Shown: positions 36,838 through 45,242, counted from the first letter of the stretch. The stretch: 47,228 nt of DNA from Myxococcales bacterium (GCA_019637115.1 JAHBWH010000051.1:1-47228), one strand, 5' to 3'. Notes: generated by a model not told the origin, from the letters alone. Made by a program: numbers and translations.

Positions 36838-38691
36838 GTGTCAGGCGAGCCCGAGGATCCGGCCGAAGATGCCCTCGCGACGCTCCGTCGCGAGATGGAG
36901 CGGGAGCGTGCGAAGCTCCGCGCGCTCCAAGAGATCGGCATGCTCCTGGGCACCACGCTCGACCTGAACGAGCTGCTCTCGCTGGTCCTCGAGAAGGTCA
37001 GCGCGGTCATGGATTGCGATCGGTCAACCCTCTACCTCCTCGACGACGACTCCGGGGAGCTCTGGTCGAAGGTCGCGCAGGGGGAAGCGTCCCACGAGAT
37101 CCGCCTCAAGCTCGGTGAGGGGCTCGCCGGGAGCGTGGCGAAGACGGGGCGCCCGCTGAACCTGAAGGATGCCTATCAGGACGTACGCTTCGACGCGGAG
37201 TGGGATCGCCGGACAGGGTACCGGACGCGGAGCGTGCTCTGCGTCCCGCTCCGCAACCAGCACCAGCGCACCATCGGGGTCATCCAATGCCTCAACAAGC
37301 GCCGAGGTGGGTGGTTCAGCGTCGACGACGAGGCGCTGCTCGGGGCCCTCGGTGCGCAGGCGGCCGTGAGCATCGAGAACTCGAAGCTCTTCCTCAGCGT
37401 CGTCGGGAAGAACATCGAGCTGCTCGAGACGCAGGAGCAGCTCCAGCGGAAGATCCGCGAGCTCGACGTGCTCTTCGAGATCGCGCAAGTGTCGGCGAGC
37501 GCGCTCGAGCTCGACGAGATGCTGCAGGGCCTCCTAGCTCGCACGATGCGCGCGGTCGACGCGGAGGCGGCGTCCATCCTTTTGGCGGACGACGTGACGG
37601 GGGACCTGCACTTTCGCGCGGCGATGGGGGGCGAGCCGCAGAAGGTCAGCAAGCTCCGGATCAAGTCCGGGCGCGGCATCAGCGGGTGGGTCGCGAAGAA
37701 CGGCGCGCCGCAGGTGGTCAACCAGGTCGACCAGGATCTTCGCCACAGCCGGCACATCGCCGACGAGGTCGGCTACCACCCGCGCAACGTGCTCTGCGTG
37801 CCGCTGCGCTGGAGCGAGGGCGATCGGCAGGGCATCGGCGCGGTCGAGCTGCTGAACAAGCAGCGCGGCCAGAGCGACTTCACGTCCGACGACGTGAAGC
37901 TCGCGACGGTGATCGCGGGGCACATCTCGACCGCGATCGAGCAGGCGCGAAGCCGTGAGCGGCGGGAGCGAGAGGAGCGCCTCTCGGCGCTCGGGCAGTT
38001 CCTCGCGAGCGTCCTGCACGACCTGAAGGCGCCGATGACGGTGATCAAGGGGTACGCTCGGATGCTCGAGTCGGAGGGCGACGCGGCCGTGCGCAAGGAG
38101 TACGTCGACTCGATCCTCACGCAGGTCGACGTCCTCGACGCGATGACGCGGGAGACCCTGGCGTTCGCGCGCGGTGATCGGAAGCTCTGGGTGCGCAAGG
38201 TCTACCTGCACGACTTCTTCGAGAAGCTCGGCGAGCAGCTCCGCCGCGCGCTCGGCGATCGCGTGACCATCGAGCTCGACCTCCGCGACCGCGGCGTCGC
38301 CCACTTCGACGCGCCGAAGGTCCAGCGGGCCGTCCACAACCTCGCCCGCAACGCAGCGGAGGCGATCGCCGCGCGCGCGGACGGGCAGGGGCCGCGCGGC
38401 ACGTTTCGACTGGTCGTGGACCGCGACGCGGCCGGCGCCATCGTCCTGCAATGCGTCGACGACGGTCCGGGCGTCCCCGAGGAGATCCGCGAGCGGCTCT
38501 TCGAGAGCTTCACGACCCATGGCAAGCAGGGAGGCACGGGGCTCGGGCTCGCGATCGTTCGGCAGATCGTCGAGGACCATGGGGGCGAGGTGGAGGTGGA
38601 GAGCGCGCCTGGGCGGACGGTCTTCACGCTCAGCCTCCCGCAGCCAGCCGACCGTGCGGCGAGCTCGAGCGGGGAGCAGCCGGCGGCCTAG
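36838..38691 (+). CDS. GAF-GAF sensor histidine kinase
   Basis: A 617-residue soluble kinase. Two tandem GAF domains (about 40-175 and 215-375; LLGTTLDLNELLSLVLEKVSAVM, RSVLCVPLRNQ and FEIAQVSASALELDEM, NVLCVPLRWSEGDR) sense a ligand or light/redox cue that I cannot name. The kinase core has the H-box ASVLHDLKAPMTVIKGY (His about 392), N-box NLARNAAEAI, G1 DDGPGVPEEI, and G2/F region ESFTTHGKQGGTGLGLAIV. GTG 36838 is preferred over a TTG at 36802, which adds 12 residues; neither has a strong ribosome-binding site. The C-terminus is Ser/Ala-rich. No cognate response regulator is adjacent. Confidence 0.92.
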   Translation: MSGEPEDPAEDALATLRREMERERAKLRALQEIGMLLGTTLDLNELLSLVLEKVSAVMDCDRSTLYLLDDDSGELWSKVAQGEASHEIRLKLGEGLAGSVAKTGRPLNLKDAYQDVRFDAEWDRRTGYRTRSVLCVPLRNQHQRTIGVIQCLNKRRGGWFSVDDEALLGALGAQAAVSIENSKLFLSVVGKNIELLETQEQLQRKIRELDVLFEIAQVSASALELDEMLQGLLARTMRAVDAEAASILLADDVTGDLHFRAAMGGEPQKVSKLRIKSGRGISGWVAKNGAPQVVNQVDQDLRHSRHIADEVGYHPRNVLCVPLRWSEGDRQGIGAVELLNKQRGQSDFTSDDVKLATVIAGHISTAIEQARSRERREREERLSALGQFLASVLHDLKAPMTVIKGYARMLESEGDAAVRKEYVDSILTQVDVLDAMTRETLAFARGDRKLWVRKVYLHDFFEKLGEQLRRALGDRVTIELDLRDRGVAHFDAPKVQRAVHNLARNAAEAIAARADGQGPRGTFRLVVDRDAAGAIVLQCVDDGPGVPEEIRERLFESFTTHGKQGGTGLGLAIVRQIVEDHGGEVEVESAPGRTVFTLSLPQPADRAASSSGEQPAA

Positions 38692-38897
38692 TACCCGCCG
38701 AAGCACCGCCTGGCCACGAACGTCGGGGCTATGGCCCGCGACACAGATCTCGCTCGTCCTCGAACGGACCTCACTGAAGCCGCGTCCGCGCCGCCCGTGC
38801 ACGCGCCTCTTGGGGGCGGTGCGCCCACTCGACGCGGATCTCGCTCGCCTCGGAGGCGCACGTCGCGACGTCGAACCGTGGGGTCGAAGGGCGCCGC

Positions 38898-39677
38898 TCA
38901 GCCGGTCCCGACGACCTTGGCGAGCACGACCGTCACGTTGTCGGGCCCGCCGTTGTCGTTCGCGCGCTCGATGAGCTTCGCGCAGGCGCCCTTGATGTCC
39001 TTGCCCTCGGCCAGGACGATCTCGCGGATCTCCTCGTCGCTGGCCGGACCGCAGAGCCCGTCGGTGCAGATCACGTAGATGTCACCGGGCTGCGGCTTGT
39101 CGAGCGTGGTGTCGACCTTGACCGACTCCTTCATGCCGAGCGCGCGGACGATGACGTTCTTGTGCGGGAAGTTCGCGATCTCCTCCTCGGAGAGGCGCTT
39201 CATCTTGATGTAGTCGTTGAGGAGCGAGTGGTCCTCGGTGAGCTGCTCGAGCTTGTCGCCGCGGAGCCGGTACGCCCGGCTGTCGCCGACGTGCGCGATG
39301 AGCACCCCGTCGTCGACCACGACCACACCCACGAGGGTGGTGCCCATGCCGCGGAGCTTCGGGTCGCGCTGGGCGGCCTCGAAGATGCGGAGGTTCGCGA
39401 GCTTCACGCTCGTGATGAGCCGGTTCTCCTCGTAGCCGCGCGCCTTGTCCATCTTATAAGGCCACGTGGCCTCCGGATCGGCGGCGGTTGCGCGAAAGAA
39501 TTCGCGCAAGGTGTCGATGGCCATCTGAGAGGCCACCTCGCCCGACGCGTGACCCCCCATGCCATCCGCGACGACGTAGAGGTGATCCTCGTCGTCGATG
39601 GCATAGTTGTCCTCGTTGTGGGCTCGCTTTTTGCCGACGTTGGTTTCGCCGGCTGCGATCACTCTTGCTCGGGCCAC
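38898..39677 (-). CDS. PP2C-family Ser/Thr protein phosphatase
   Basis: A 259-residue metal-dependent phosphatase that would reverse Ser/Thr kinase action. Motifs: GKKRAHNEDNYAI (metal Asp), VVADGMGGHASGEVAS, RGMGTTLVGVVV, AHVGDSRAYRLR, TEDHSLLNDYIK, ICTDGLCG, DNGGPDNVTVVLA. The last part gives the full set of metal ligands. GTG 39677 has GGAGG nine bases upstream; longer forms (to 40124) lie in antisense of the glycosylase repeats and are rejected. It is divergent from the glycosylase across 119 bases. With the two FHA proteins it points to phospho-Thr signalling, though no kinase gene is in the window. Confidence 0.95.
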   Translation of the reverse strand: MARARVIAAGETNVGKKRAHNEDNYAIDDEDHLYVVADGMGGHASGEVASQMAIDTLREFFRATAADPEATWPYKMDKARGYEENRLITSVKLANLRIFEAAQRDPKLRGMGTTLVGVVVVDDGVLIAHVGDSRAYRLRGDKLEQLTEDHSLLNDYIKMKRLSEEEIANFPHKNVIVRALGMKESVKVDTTLDKPQPGDIYVICTDGLCGPASDEEIREIVLAEGKDIKGACAKLIERANDNGGPDNVTVVLAKVVGTG

Positions 39678-39796
39678 CCGCTCAAGCCTCCCGGAATTCT
39701 TCGGGGAAACGTACGCGCCTCGGGACCCCGGAGTCAAACGAAACGCGCCACCCGGACGGCTTGCCCGGCAAAGCCTCTCCCGTGCAAGCTCCGGGC

Positions 39797-40843
39797 GTGA
39801 GCCAGGACGTGAGCGACGAGGGCGACGAGGTGCTCGATCCACATGCCGAGCTGCAGGCCCTGATGGCCAGCGCGCGAGCCTTGCTGGACTGGGAGGAGGA
39901 GCTCGGCGGCGTGGGTTTCCCGTCGGTGGAGCTGCTGCCCGCCGCGCAGCGGTTGGACGTGTCGGAGCGACCGCGCGTGTCGGAGCCGCGCGTGTCGGAG
40001 CCGGAGCCGCGCGTGTCGGAGCCGGAGCCGCGTGTGTCGGAGCCGCGTGTGTCGGAGCCGCGCGTGTCGGAGCCGGAGCCGCGCGTGTCTGAGCCGCGCG
40101 TGTCGGAGCCGCCGGTGCAACCACCGAGCGAGGCCGAAGCGTCGACGCGTCCCGCGCCCGCGCCGAACCAAGGCGCGGTGTGGAGCGACCGAGGCGCGCG
40201 GGCCGAGACCGAGCTGGCGGAGCCAGCTTCGTCGCACGCGGTCGACGCGGGGCTCACGGCGGACGAGAGGGTGGGGCGGCTCCAGGTGCTCGCGGAGCGA
40301 GCGGCGTCGTGCACGGCATGTCGACTGCACGAGGGGCGCACGAGGAGCGTCTTCGCCCGCGGGAGCGCGAGCGCCGAGCTCGCCTTCGTCGGCGAAGGGC
40401 CCGGGTATCACGAGGACCAGCAGGGCCTCCCCTTCGTCGGCGACGCGGGCCAGCTGCTCGACAAGATGATCGTCGCGATGGGCTTCGGACGCGACGACGT
40501 CTACATCTGCAACGTGGTCAAGTGCCGGCCGCCCAAGAATCGCACGCCGGAGGCCGACGAGGCGCTGGCCTGCAGCGCGTTCCTCCGCGGCCAGCTCGAG
40601 CTCGTCCGCCCGCGCGTGATCGTCGCGCTCGGGCGATCGGCCTCGGAGGGGCTCGGTGTGACCGAGCCTGGCGCGCGCGGTTGGCGCGGGCGCTGGGGGA
40701 CGTGGGAAGGCGTCCCGGTGATGTCGACCTTCCACCCGGCGTACCTGCTCCGGAGCCCCGAGCAGAAGCGACCCGTGTGGGAGGACCTCCAGGCGGTGGT
40801 CGCGCGGCTCGGCCGGACTCTGCCCGCGAAGCAGCGACGGTGA
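39797..40843 (+). CDS. Family 4 uracil-DNA glycosylase with repetitive N-terminal linker
   Basis: A 348-residue [4Fe-4S] enzyme that removes uracil from DNA. The C-terminal 200 residues are complete: CTACRLHEGRTRSV (two cluster Cys, about 173), ELAFVGEGPGYHEDQQGLPFVGDAGQLLD, NVVKCRPPKNRTPEADE (Cys), LACSAFLRGQLEL (fourth Cys), MSTFHPAYLLRSPE (catalytic His motif). The first 50 residues form a short helix; then about residues 55-105 are tandem RVSEP and RVSEPEP units. Family 4 enzymes are usually near 200-230 residues, so the extension is unusual. GTG 39797 is chosen by position only, without a strong ribosome-binding site. One base separates the stop from the cupin gene. Confidence 0.92.
   Translation: MSQDVSDEGDEVLDPHAELQALMASARALLDWEEELGGVGFPSVELLPAAQRLDVSERPRVSEPRVSEPEPRVSEPEPRVSEPRVSEPRVSEPEPRVSEPRVSEPPVQPPSEAEASTRPAPAPNQGAVWSDRGARAETELAEPASSHAVDAGLTADERVGRLQVLAERAASCTACRLHEGRTRSVFARGSASAELAFVGEGPGYHEDQQGLPFVGDAGQLLDKMIVAMGFGRDDVYICNVVKCRPPKNRTPEADEALACSAFLRGQLELVRPRVIVALGRSASEGLGVTEPGARGWRGRWGTWEGVPVMSTFHPAYLLRSPEQKRPVWEDLQAVVARLGRTLPAKQRR
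39960..40112 (+). repeat. In-frame tandem repeat coding RVSEP/RVSEPEP units
   Basis: Nine VSE-containing units of 15 or 21 bases (GCGTGTCGGAGCC type) lie in frame inside the glycosylase gene. The core GTGTCGGAGCC resembles the intergenic repeats, but both lengths keep the reading frame. Confidence 0.9.
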
Positions 40844-40844
40844 G

Positions 40845-41660
40845 ATGCGGACGTCTCCTCGTTCGTCCGGCCTCCTCTGGGTCCTGGGCCTAGCGTGTGG
40901 AGCGTGCGGAGAGCCCGCCGCCCCGATCCCGCGCGAAGTTGTGGCGGAGCCCGCCCCGCCCGAGGTCCCGAGCTCCATGCCGATCGATCTCGCAGGATTC
41001 GCCGGCGGGCCGGTGGTGCGCCTCGGTCGCCTCGCGCTCAAGGACGGAGAGCGTCGGCGCGTCCCCGCGGATCCCTGCACGGAGGTCTTCGTACACGTCG
41101 AGTCTGGGCGCCTCGACGACGCAGACGAGGGCGACACGCTCTTCGGCCGGGCGCCCTTCGAGATCCTGGCGCGGGCCGAAACACGCGTCGTCGTCGCCGC
41201 AGCCCGCGAGGTGAACCGTCCTTTCGGGGCGCCCTGTCCGACACGCGCGGTCGACGCCCCCGCACGCCGTGTCCTCGCGGAGGGCGTGCCGCGGCTGCCC
41301 TTCGCGGGCGGCAAGCTGCACGTGCGCATCTTCGCCGACGAGAGCGCGGGCGCGCGCCACGGAGCGTTCTCGCTCCTCGACGGCGACGACGATCTCCCCG
41401 TGCCCCCGCACGTTCACGACGCGAGTGTGGAGACGCTCTACGTCGTCGAAGGCGACGGAACGATGCTCCTCGGCGAGACGGAGAGCCCGCTCTCGCCCGA
41501 GCGCGTCATCGACGTACCCGCGGGCGTGCGTCACGGGTACGAGCCTGGTACCACGCGCCTCGTCGCCTACCAGGTGTACGCCCCACCGGGCCCCGAGCAG
41601 CGCTTCCGCCAACCCCCGACGCCCCCGGCGTTTCAGCCGCCGGCCGATCGCTCCCCATGA
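40845..41660 (+). CDS. Cupin-domain lipoprotein
   Basis: A 271-residue lipoprotein with the signal GLLWVLGLACGAC and a lipobox Cys near residue 18 (GAC). The mature part has two beta-barrel-like halves. The second is a cupin with PPHVHDASVETLYVVEGDG and later VIDVPAGVRHGYEPG, so the His/Glu metal ligands appear present. The first half (EVFVHVESGRL, RAPFEILARAETRVVVAAARE) looks like a degenerate cupin. No substrate is known. ATG 40845 follows the glycosylase stop by one base, and the stop overlaps the next ATG (ATGA), so three genes form one coupled string. Confidence 0.82.
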   Translation: MRTSPRSSGLLWVLGLACGACGEPAAPIPREVVAEPAPPEVPSSMPIDLAGFAGGPVVRLGRLALKDGERRRVPADPCTEVFVHVESGRLDDADEGDTLFGRAPFEILARAETRVVVAAAREVNRPFGAPCPTRAVDAPARRVLAEGVPRLPFAGGKLHVRIFADESAGARHGAFSLLDGDDDLPVPPHVHDASVETLYVVEGDGTMLLGETESPLSPERVIDVPAGVRHGYEPGTTRLVAYQVYAPPGPEQRFRQPPTPPAFQPPADRSP

Positions 41661-42592
41661 ACCTCACGCTCCCCTCGCTGCACGCCGACATCGTCGAGCT
41701 CGTCCGCCGCTTCGCGGCGAGCGAGCTCAGCCCTCGCGCGGGGGCGATCGACGAAGGGGCGCTCGAGCCTGGCGTCGTACGGGGCTTCGCGGAGCTGGAC
41801 CTCTGGGGTCTGACGTTGCCCGAGGGGCGAGGGGGGGCGGGGCTCGACGCGCTCGCGTTCGGGCTCGTGGTCGAGGCGCTCGCGGCGGCTTCGCCCTCGT
41901 TCGCGTGGCGCTACGCCGCGCACGCGGGGCCGGCGTGCGCGGCGTTGGGGCAGACCTCGCACGACCTCTCGCGGGTCACGGCGGGCGAGCTCGCGAGCTT
42001 CGCGCTGGCCGATTCGTGGGCGCCCGCGCCGGAGAGCTTCTTCGTGCGCGGCGAGGCGGGGGCGTGCGAGGTCTTCGCGGCGGACGAGATCGCGGTCGAC
42101 CCCGTGTCGACGATGGGGCTTCGCGGCGCCGGGCTCGCGCGAATCGCGACGCGCGGCGCGGGCGTCGCGGCGGGAGACGTCACGGCGTGGCTCGACCTCG
42201 CGGCGGCCGCGACCATGGTGGGGGCGGCCACGGGCGCGACGCAGGCGGCCGCCGACTACGTGAAGGAGCGGAAGCAATTCGGCCAGCCGCTCGCGTCTTT
42301 CCAGGCCGTCGCGTTCGCGATCGCCGACGCCCGAGTGGGGCTCGAGGCGGCGAGCCTCTTGGTGAGACGGGCCTCGGTCGCGCTCGACGCGGGCGACCCA
42401 AACGAAGCGAGCGTCGCGCGACGCTTCGCCGCCCGCGCGGCGTCGTCGGCGACGAGCAGCGCCCTGCAGCTCCACGGCGGGTACGGTTACACGAAGGAGT
42501 ACCCGGTCGAGCGGCAGCTGCGCGCGGTGCGGATGTTGGCGGCCGACGGAGAGCGGAGCACGGGAGCGATCGCCGCGCGCGCGTTCGGGTGA
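41657..42592 (+). CDS. Short acyl-CoA-dehydrogenase-like protein
   Basis: A 311-residue protein with the acyl-CoA dehydrogenase fold. N-terminal helices: LHADIVELVRRFAASELSP, ELDLWGLTLPEGRGGAGLDALAFGLVVE. C-terminal helices: GATQAAADYVKERKQFGQPLASFQAV, ATSSALQLHGGYGYTKEYPVERQLRAVRML. Two things are odd. It is about 70 residues shorter than typical (380), the middle beta-domain being shrunk (ESFFVRGEAGACEVFAADEIA). The usual catalytic-region text YEGTSEIQR reads ADGERSTGA, so the catalytic Glu is probably an Asp here. A flavin-binding but catalytically changed protein is possible. ATG 41657 overlaps the cupin stop by four bases. Confidence 0.8.
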   Translation: MNLTLPSLHADIVELVRRFAASELSPRAGAIDEGALEPGVVRGFAELDLWGLTLPEGRGGAGLDALAFGLVVEALAAASPSFAWRYAAHAGPACAALGQTSHDLSRVTAGELASFALADSWAPAPESFFVRGEAGACEVFAADEIAVDPVSTMGLRGAGLARIATRGAGVAAGDVTAWLDLAAAATMVGAATGATQAAADYVKERKQFGQPLASFQAVAFAIADARVGLEAASLLVRRASVALDAGDPNEASVARRFAARAASSATSSALQLHGGYGYTKEYPVERQLRAVRMLAADGERSTGAIAARAFG

Positions 42593-42653
42593 GGCGGCTT
42601 CGTTTGGCGGGGGTCTCCCGTCGTGGGGCGTCTCCTTGCCTGGGTTGCGTCGG

Positions 42654-43181
42654 TCAGCGCCCGATCCGGAGGATCTCCGCGCGGATCGGGATGACACCCG
42701 CGCGGATCATGTCGAGCGCCTCCGCCGCGGCGCGGCTCAGGTCGAGGATGCGAGAGTGATCACGGAAGGGGCCGCGATCGTTGACGCGCACGGTCACGCT
42801 GGCGACGCTCTGGCCCGCGCCGTCGAGGCGGTGCACGCGGACGAGGCTGCCGAAAGGGAGATCCCGGCTCGCGGCGGTGAGCGCGCGCGGATCGTAGGGT
42901 TCGCCGCTAGCCGTCGAGCGACCAGCGAGCCGGTCCGAATAATAGCTCGCGCGACCCTCGCGGATCTCGATCGGCGCCTCGGGGCGTTCCGGCTCCGGGC
43001 TCGCGGGGCGCTCACCTCCGGCGGTGGTGGCTGCCGCGGTGTGAGGGCGGGTGGCGGGTGAGGGGTGGCGGGAGCTGGCGCAGCTCGCGACGAACGCACC
43101 GACGAGGACGAAGACGACGCTGGTGCGCAGGCCGCGGCGGCCAGGGCCGTCGTTCGCGCTGTCGGTCAAGCGTCCTCCCAT
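42654..43181 (-). CDS. rlpA: RlpA-like septal lipoprotein
   Basis: A 175-residue lipoprotein: RTSVVFVLVGAFVASC with the lipobox Cys at about residue 34. The mature part, after a Pro/Ala/Thr linker, is a double-psi beta-barrel: EGRASYYSDRLAGRSTASGEPYDP, ALTAASRDLPFGSLVRV, VRVNDRGPFRDHSRILDLSRAAAE. RlpA proteins are lytic transglycosylases or peptidoglycan binders at the septum; the Asp in NDRGPF is conserved. No SPOR domain is present, so localisation may differ from E. coli. ATG 43181 has no clear ribosome-binding site; an upstream in-frame start at 43220 extends into repeat DNA. Confidence 0.9.
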   Translation of the reverse strand: MGGRLTDSANDGPGRRGLRTSVVFVLVGAFVASCASSRHPSPATRPHTAAATTAGGERPASPEPERPEAPIEIREGRASYYSDRLAGRSTASGEPYDPRALTAASRDLPFGSLVRVHRLDGAGQSVASVTVRVNDRGPFRDHSRILDLSRAAAEALDMIRAGVIPIRAEILRIGR

Positions 43182-43229
43182 CGCGACGGTGTGGCCCCGT
43201 CGCTCGGCCTCGCGACGCACCGCGCTCGC

Positions 43230-43430
43230 GTCGTGCCGGTGGGCTTTGCGCCGCGCTGCGCCGCTCGCGTCGTGCCGGTGGGCTTCGCGCCGCGCTGCGC
43301 CGCTCGCGTCGTGCCGGTTGGCTTCGCGCCGCGCTGCGCCGCTTGGGTCGTTCCGGTTGGCTTCGCGCCGCGCTGCGCCGCTTGGGTCGTGCCGGTGGCC
43401 CTGCCCGCGGCTCGCGTCGATCCGGTGGGC
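43230..43430. repeat. Tandem 39-bp repeat (about 5 copies)
   Basis: Units of 39 bases beginning GTCGTGCCGGTGGGCTTTGC at about 43230, 43269, 43308, 43347 and 43386, degrading toward 43500 (GTGGGCCTCGCGCCC). The period keeps frame in both strands, so long antisense reading frames result. I read it as non-coding: it lies in the 322-base gap between the stop of the tetraheme gene (43504) and rlpA (43181), and no start with a ribosome-binding site precedes it. Confidence 0.85.
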
Positions 43431-43503
43431 GTCGCGCCCGCCAAACCCGTCGAACCGGTGGGCCTCGCGCCCGCCGAACCGGTGGGCCTTCCGCGCACAG
43501 CGC

Positions 43504-45114
43504 TCACTCCGCGGGCCTCCCGTGGCCGGGCACGAGCAGCGTGGCGCGATACGCCTCGTAGACGAATCGGTCGCTGTGCTCTTCGTTGTGGCAGCTGGTG
43601 CAGACGTGCGCGGGGGTGTCGCGCGCGAGCGAATTCTCGCGGGGATCGATCAGGTGGTCGCTGCCGGGCCCGTGACACGACTCGCACCCGACGTGCCGGA
43701 GCGCGCCCGCGTCGCCGAGCTGCGTCACGCTGGCGCCGCCCGGCCGCTCGTAACCCGTCACGTGGCAGCCCACGCAATCGAGATGAAACTCTTTGCGCCG
43801 GGTCGTCAAGGTGTCGTACGCGCGACCGTGCGGGTGCTGCTCCCACCACTGGTACGCGAGCGTGTGGCACGACTGACAACGCGTGGAGCCCACGAAGGTC
43901 GGCGCGCCCTCGTCGGCGGGTGGTGGCGCGCGGTCGGCGAGGGCGACGCGGTTGTGATCGTTGATGCGGCGGTCGAGCGCGTCGAGGCGGGCGCGCACCC
44001 CCGGATCTCGTGCGGCGTCTGGGTCGAGCGGCTCCCATCGGGCCGCGAAGGCCCGCCCCTCCGCTGGCAACGCGGGGGCCCGCAGACGCGCGAGCGCATC
44101 ACGCATCTCCTGCAGGCGCGCGCGCTGGGGTGCGAGCTCGGCCTCGCTTCGGCCCGCCGCGCTCCACTCGCCCAGGCGGGCCTCGAGCGTGCCCATCTCG
44201 GCGCGGTGTGACTCGCGCTCGGTCTCGACGCTCCACCGCGAGACATCCGTCCACGGGCCGCTGGCGGCGGGTCGGTAGAGATCGAGCACGAGCAGCCCTT
44301 GGCCGTGGCGGCCGCCGTGCAGCACCCAGCCGCTCCCCGCCTCGGAGGGGGGCATCGCGTCGACACGCGAGAGCCCGCCGAGCACGACGAAATCGATGCC
44401 ATCGGTCGACGCGACGTCTCGGGCGAGCCGACGGTCTCCGACGACGAGCGCGAGGCGGAGGCTCGGGTCGGGCGTGTCCGCTTCGAGCGCGTCGCGGAGG
44501 CGAGCGCGGGGGTCGTCCGAGAGGGTGGCGGAGAGTCCGAGCAGGTCGATGAGCGATTCGCCGCGTGTGACCCGGTGGACCCCGACAAGAGCGGGAGGGC
44601 CGTCGACGGGGCCTTCCTGCGGGGGCGCCGGAGCGGTGTCCGGGGCGCGCTGGGCAGGGAGGTCGGCGCCGAGGACGGGGGTCGCGAAGCGGGCTTCTTG
44701 GCGGAGCGCGAAGAAGACCTCGGGGCCGTCGCGCAGGTCGGTCGGGCCTGGGACGGCGGCGACGAGCCCGAGCTCGTCGAGGATCGCAGCGAGCGTCTCC
44801 GCGCGCCACCGCTCTTGGGTCGCGGCGTCCGCGCCGTGGGCGGCGGGGCCAAGCAAGAGATCGCCGGCCGCGACGAAGATGGTGGGGGCCTCGGTGGAGA
44901 GCGCGCGAAGACGCGCGGCCATCCGATCGACGCCGCCGAGCGGGCGGCTCGTGCAGCCGCAGGGCTCGAGGTAGCCCTCGAGGTCGGTGAGCGCGACGAC
45001 GCGGAGGTCGGGCGTGGGGAGGGTGGGCTCGGCGGGAGGCTCGGGGGGCGGGGCGCTCTTGTCGCCGCACGCCATCGCGAGCACGAGGACGGCGAGCATC
45101 GGGCGCGTGGACAT
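43504..45114 (-). CDS. Lipoprotein fusing a metallophosphatase-like domain to a tetraheme cytochrome c
   Basis: A 536-residue exported lipoprotein (signal MLAVLVLAMAC; Cys about 16). Residues about 35-285 look like a 5'-nucleotidase/calcineurin-type metallophosphatase: RVVALTDLEGYLEPCGCTSRPLGGVDRM, FVAAGDLLLG, GVHRVTRGE, IDFVVLGGLSRVD. The usual DxH start reads DLEG, so metal binding is uncertain. A helical spacer with coiled-coil character follows (RLGEWSAAGRSEAELAP). The last 140 residues carry four haem sites CQSCH, CVGCH, CESCH, CTSCH (about 413, 446, 476, 505), with extra His nearby for axial ligands, like cytochrome c554. The GYLEPCGC...LGG signature occurs in other multihaem proteins of this type. 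It probably transfers electrons at the outer surface of the periplasm; the substrate is unknown. ATG 45114 is preferred to 45126 (AGG site). Confidence 0.83.
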   Translation of the reverse strand: MSTRPMLAVLVLAMACGDKSAPPPEPPAEPTLPTPDLRVVALTDLEGYLEPCGCTSRPLGGVDRMAARLRALSTEAPTIFVAAGDLLLGPAAHGADAATQERWRAETLAAILDELGLVAAVPGPTDLRDGPEVFFALRQEARFATPVLGADLPAQRAPDTAPAPPQEGPVDGPPALVGVHRVTRGESLIDLLGLSATLSDDPRARLRDALEADTPDPSLRLALVVGDRRLARDVASTDGIDFVVLGGLSRVDAMPPSEAGSGWVLHGGRHGQGLLVLDLYRPAASGPWTDVSRWSVETERESHRAEMGTLEARLGEWSAAGRSEAELAPQRARLQEMRDALARLRAPALPAEGRAFAARWEPLDPDAARDPGVRARLDALDRRINDHNRVALADRAPPPADEGAPTFVGSTRCQSCHTLAYQWWEQHPHGRAYDTLTTRRKEFHLDCVGCHVTGYERPGGASVTQLGDAGALRHVGCESCHGPGSDHLIDPRENSLARDTPAHVCTSCHNEEHSDRFVYEAYRATLLVPGHGRPAE

Positions 45115-45242
45115 GGGTGCCTGCATAGCGTTCGTGGTCGTCGGATGCCAAATGGCCAGTCGCGCCCCCCTGCATCAGCGCTCCTCGAACGCGGACGCCC
45201 TTGGGCGAGGGCGGGGGCGGGGCGGGCACGGTCGGCGAGCTC

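Noticed and set aside
38692-38897. Small gene between the kinase and the PP2C gene
   Set aside because: The open frames are Arg/Ser-rich without ribosome-binding sites, and only a short direct repeat (GATCTCGCTCG) is visible.
43166-44038. Minus-strand repetitive Pro/Thr/Gly protein over the 39-bp repeats
   Set aside because: Its upstream part is an out-of-frame shadow of the tetraheme gene, and no start with a ribosome-binding site precedes the repeat part.
43504-45114. SoxB- or UshA-type 5'-nucleotidase
   Set aside because: The N-terminal motif is DLEG rather than DxH and no nucleotide-binding C-terminal domain is present; haem sites occupy the C-terminus.
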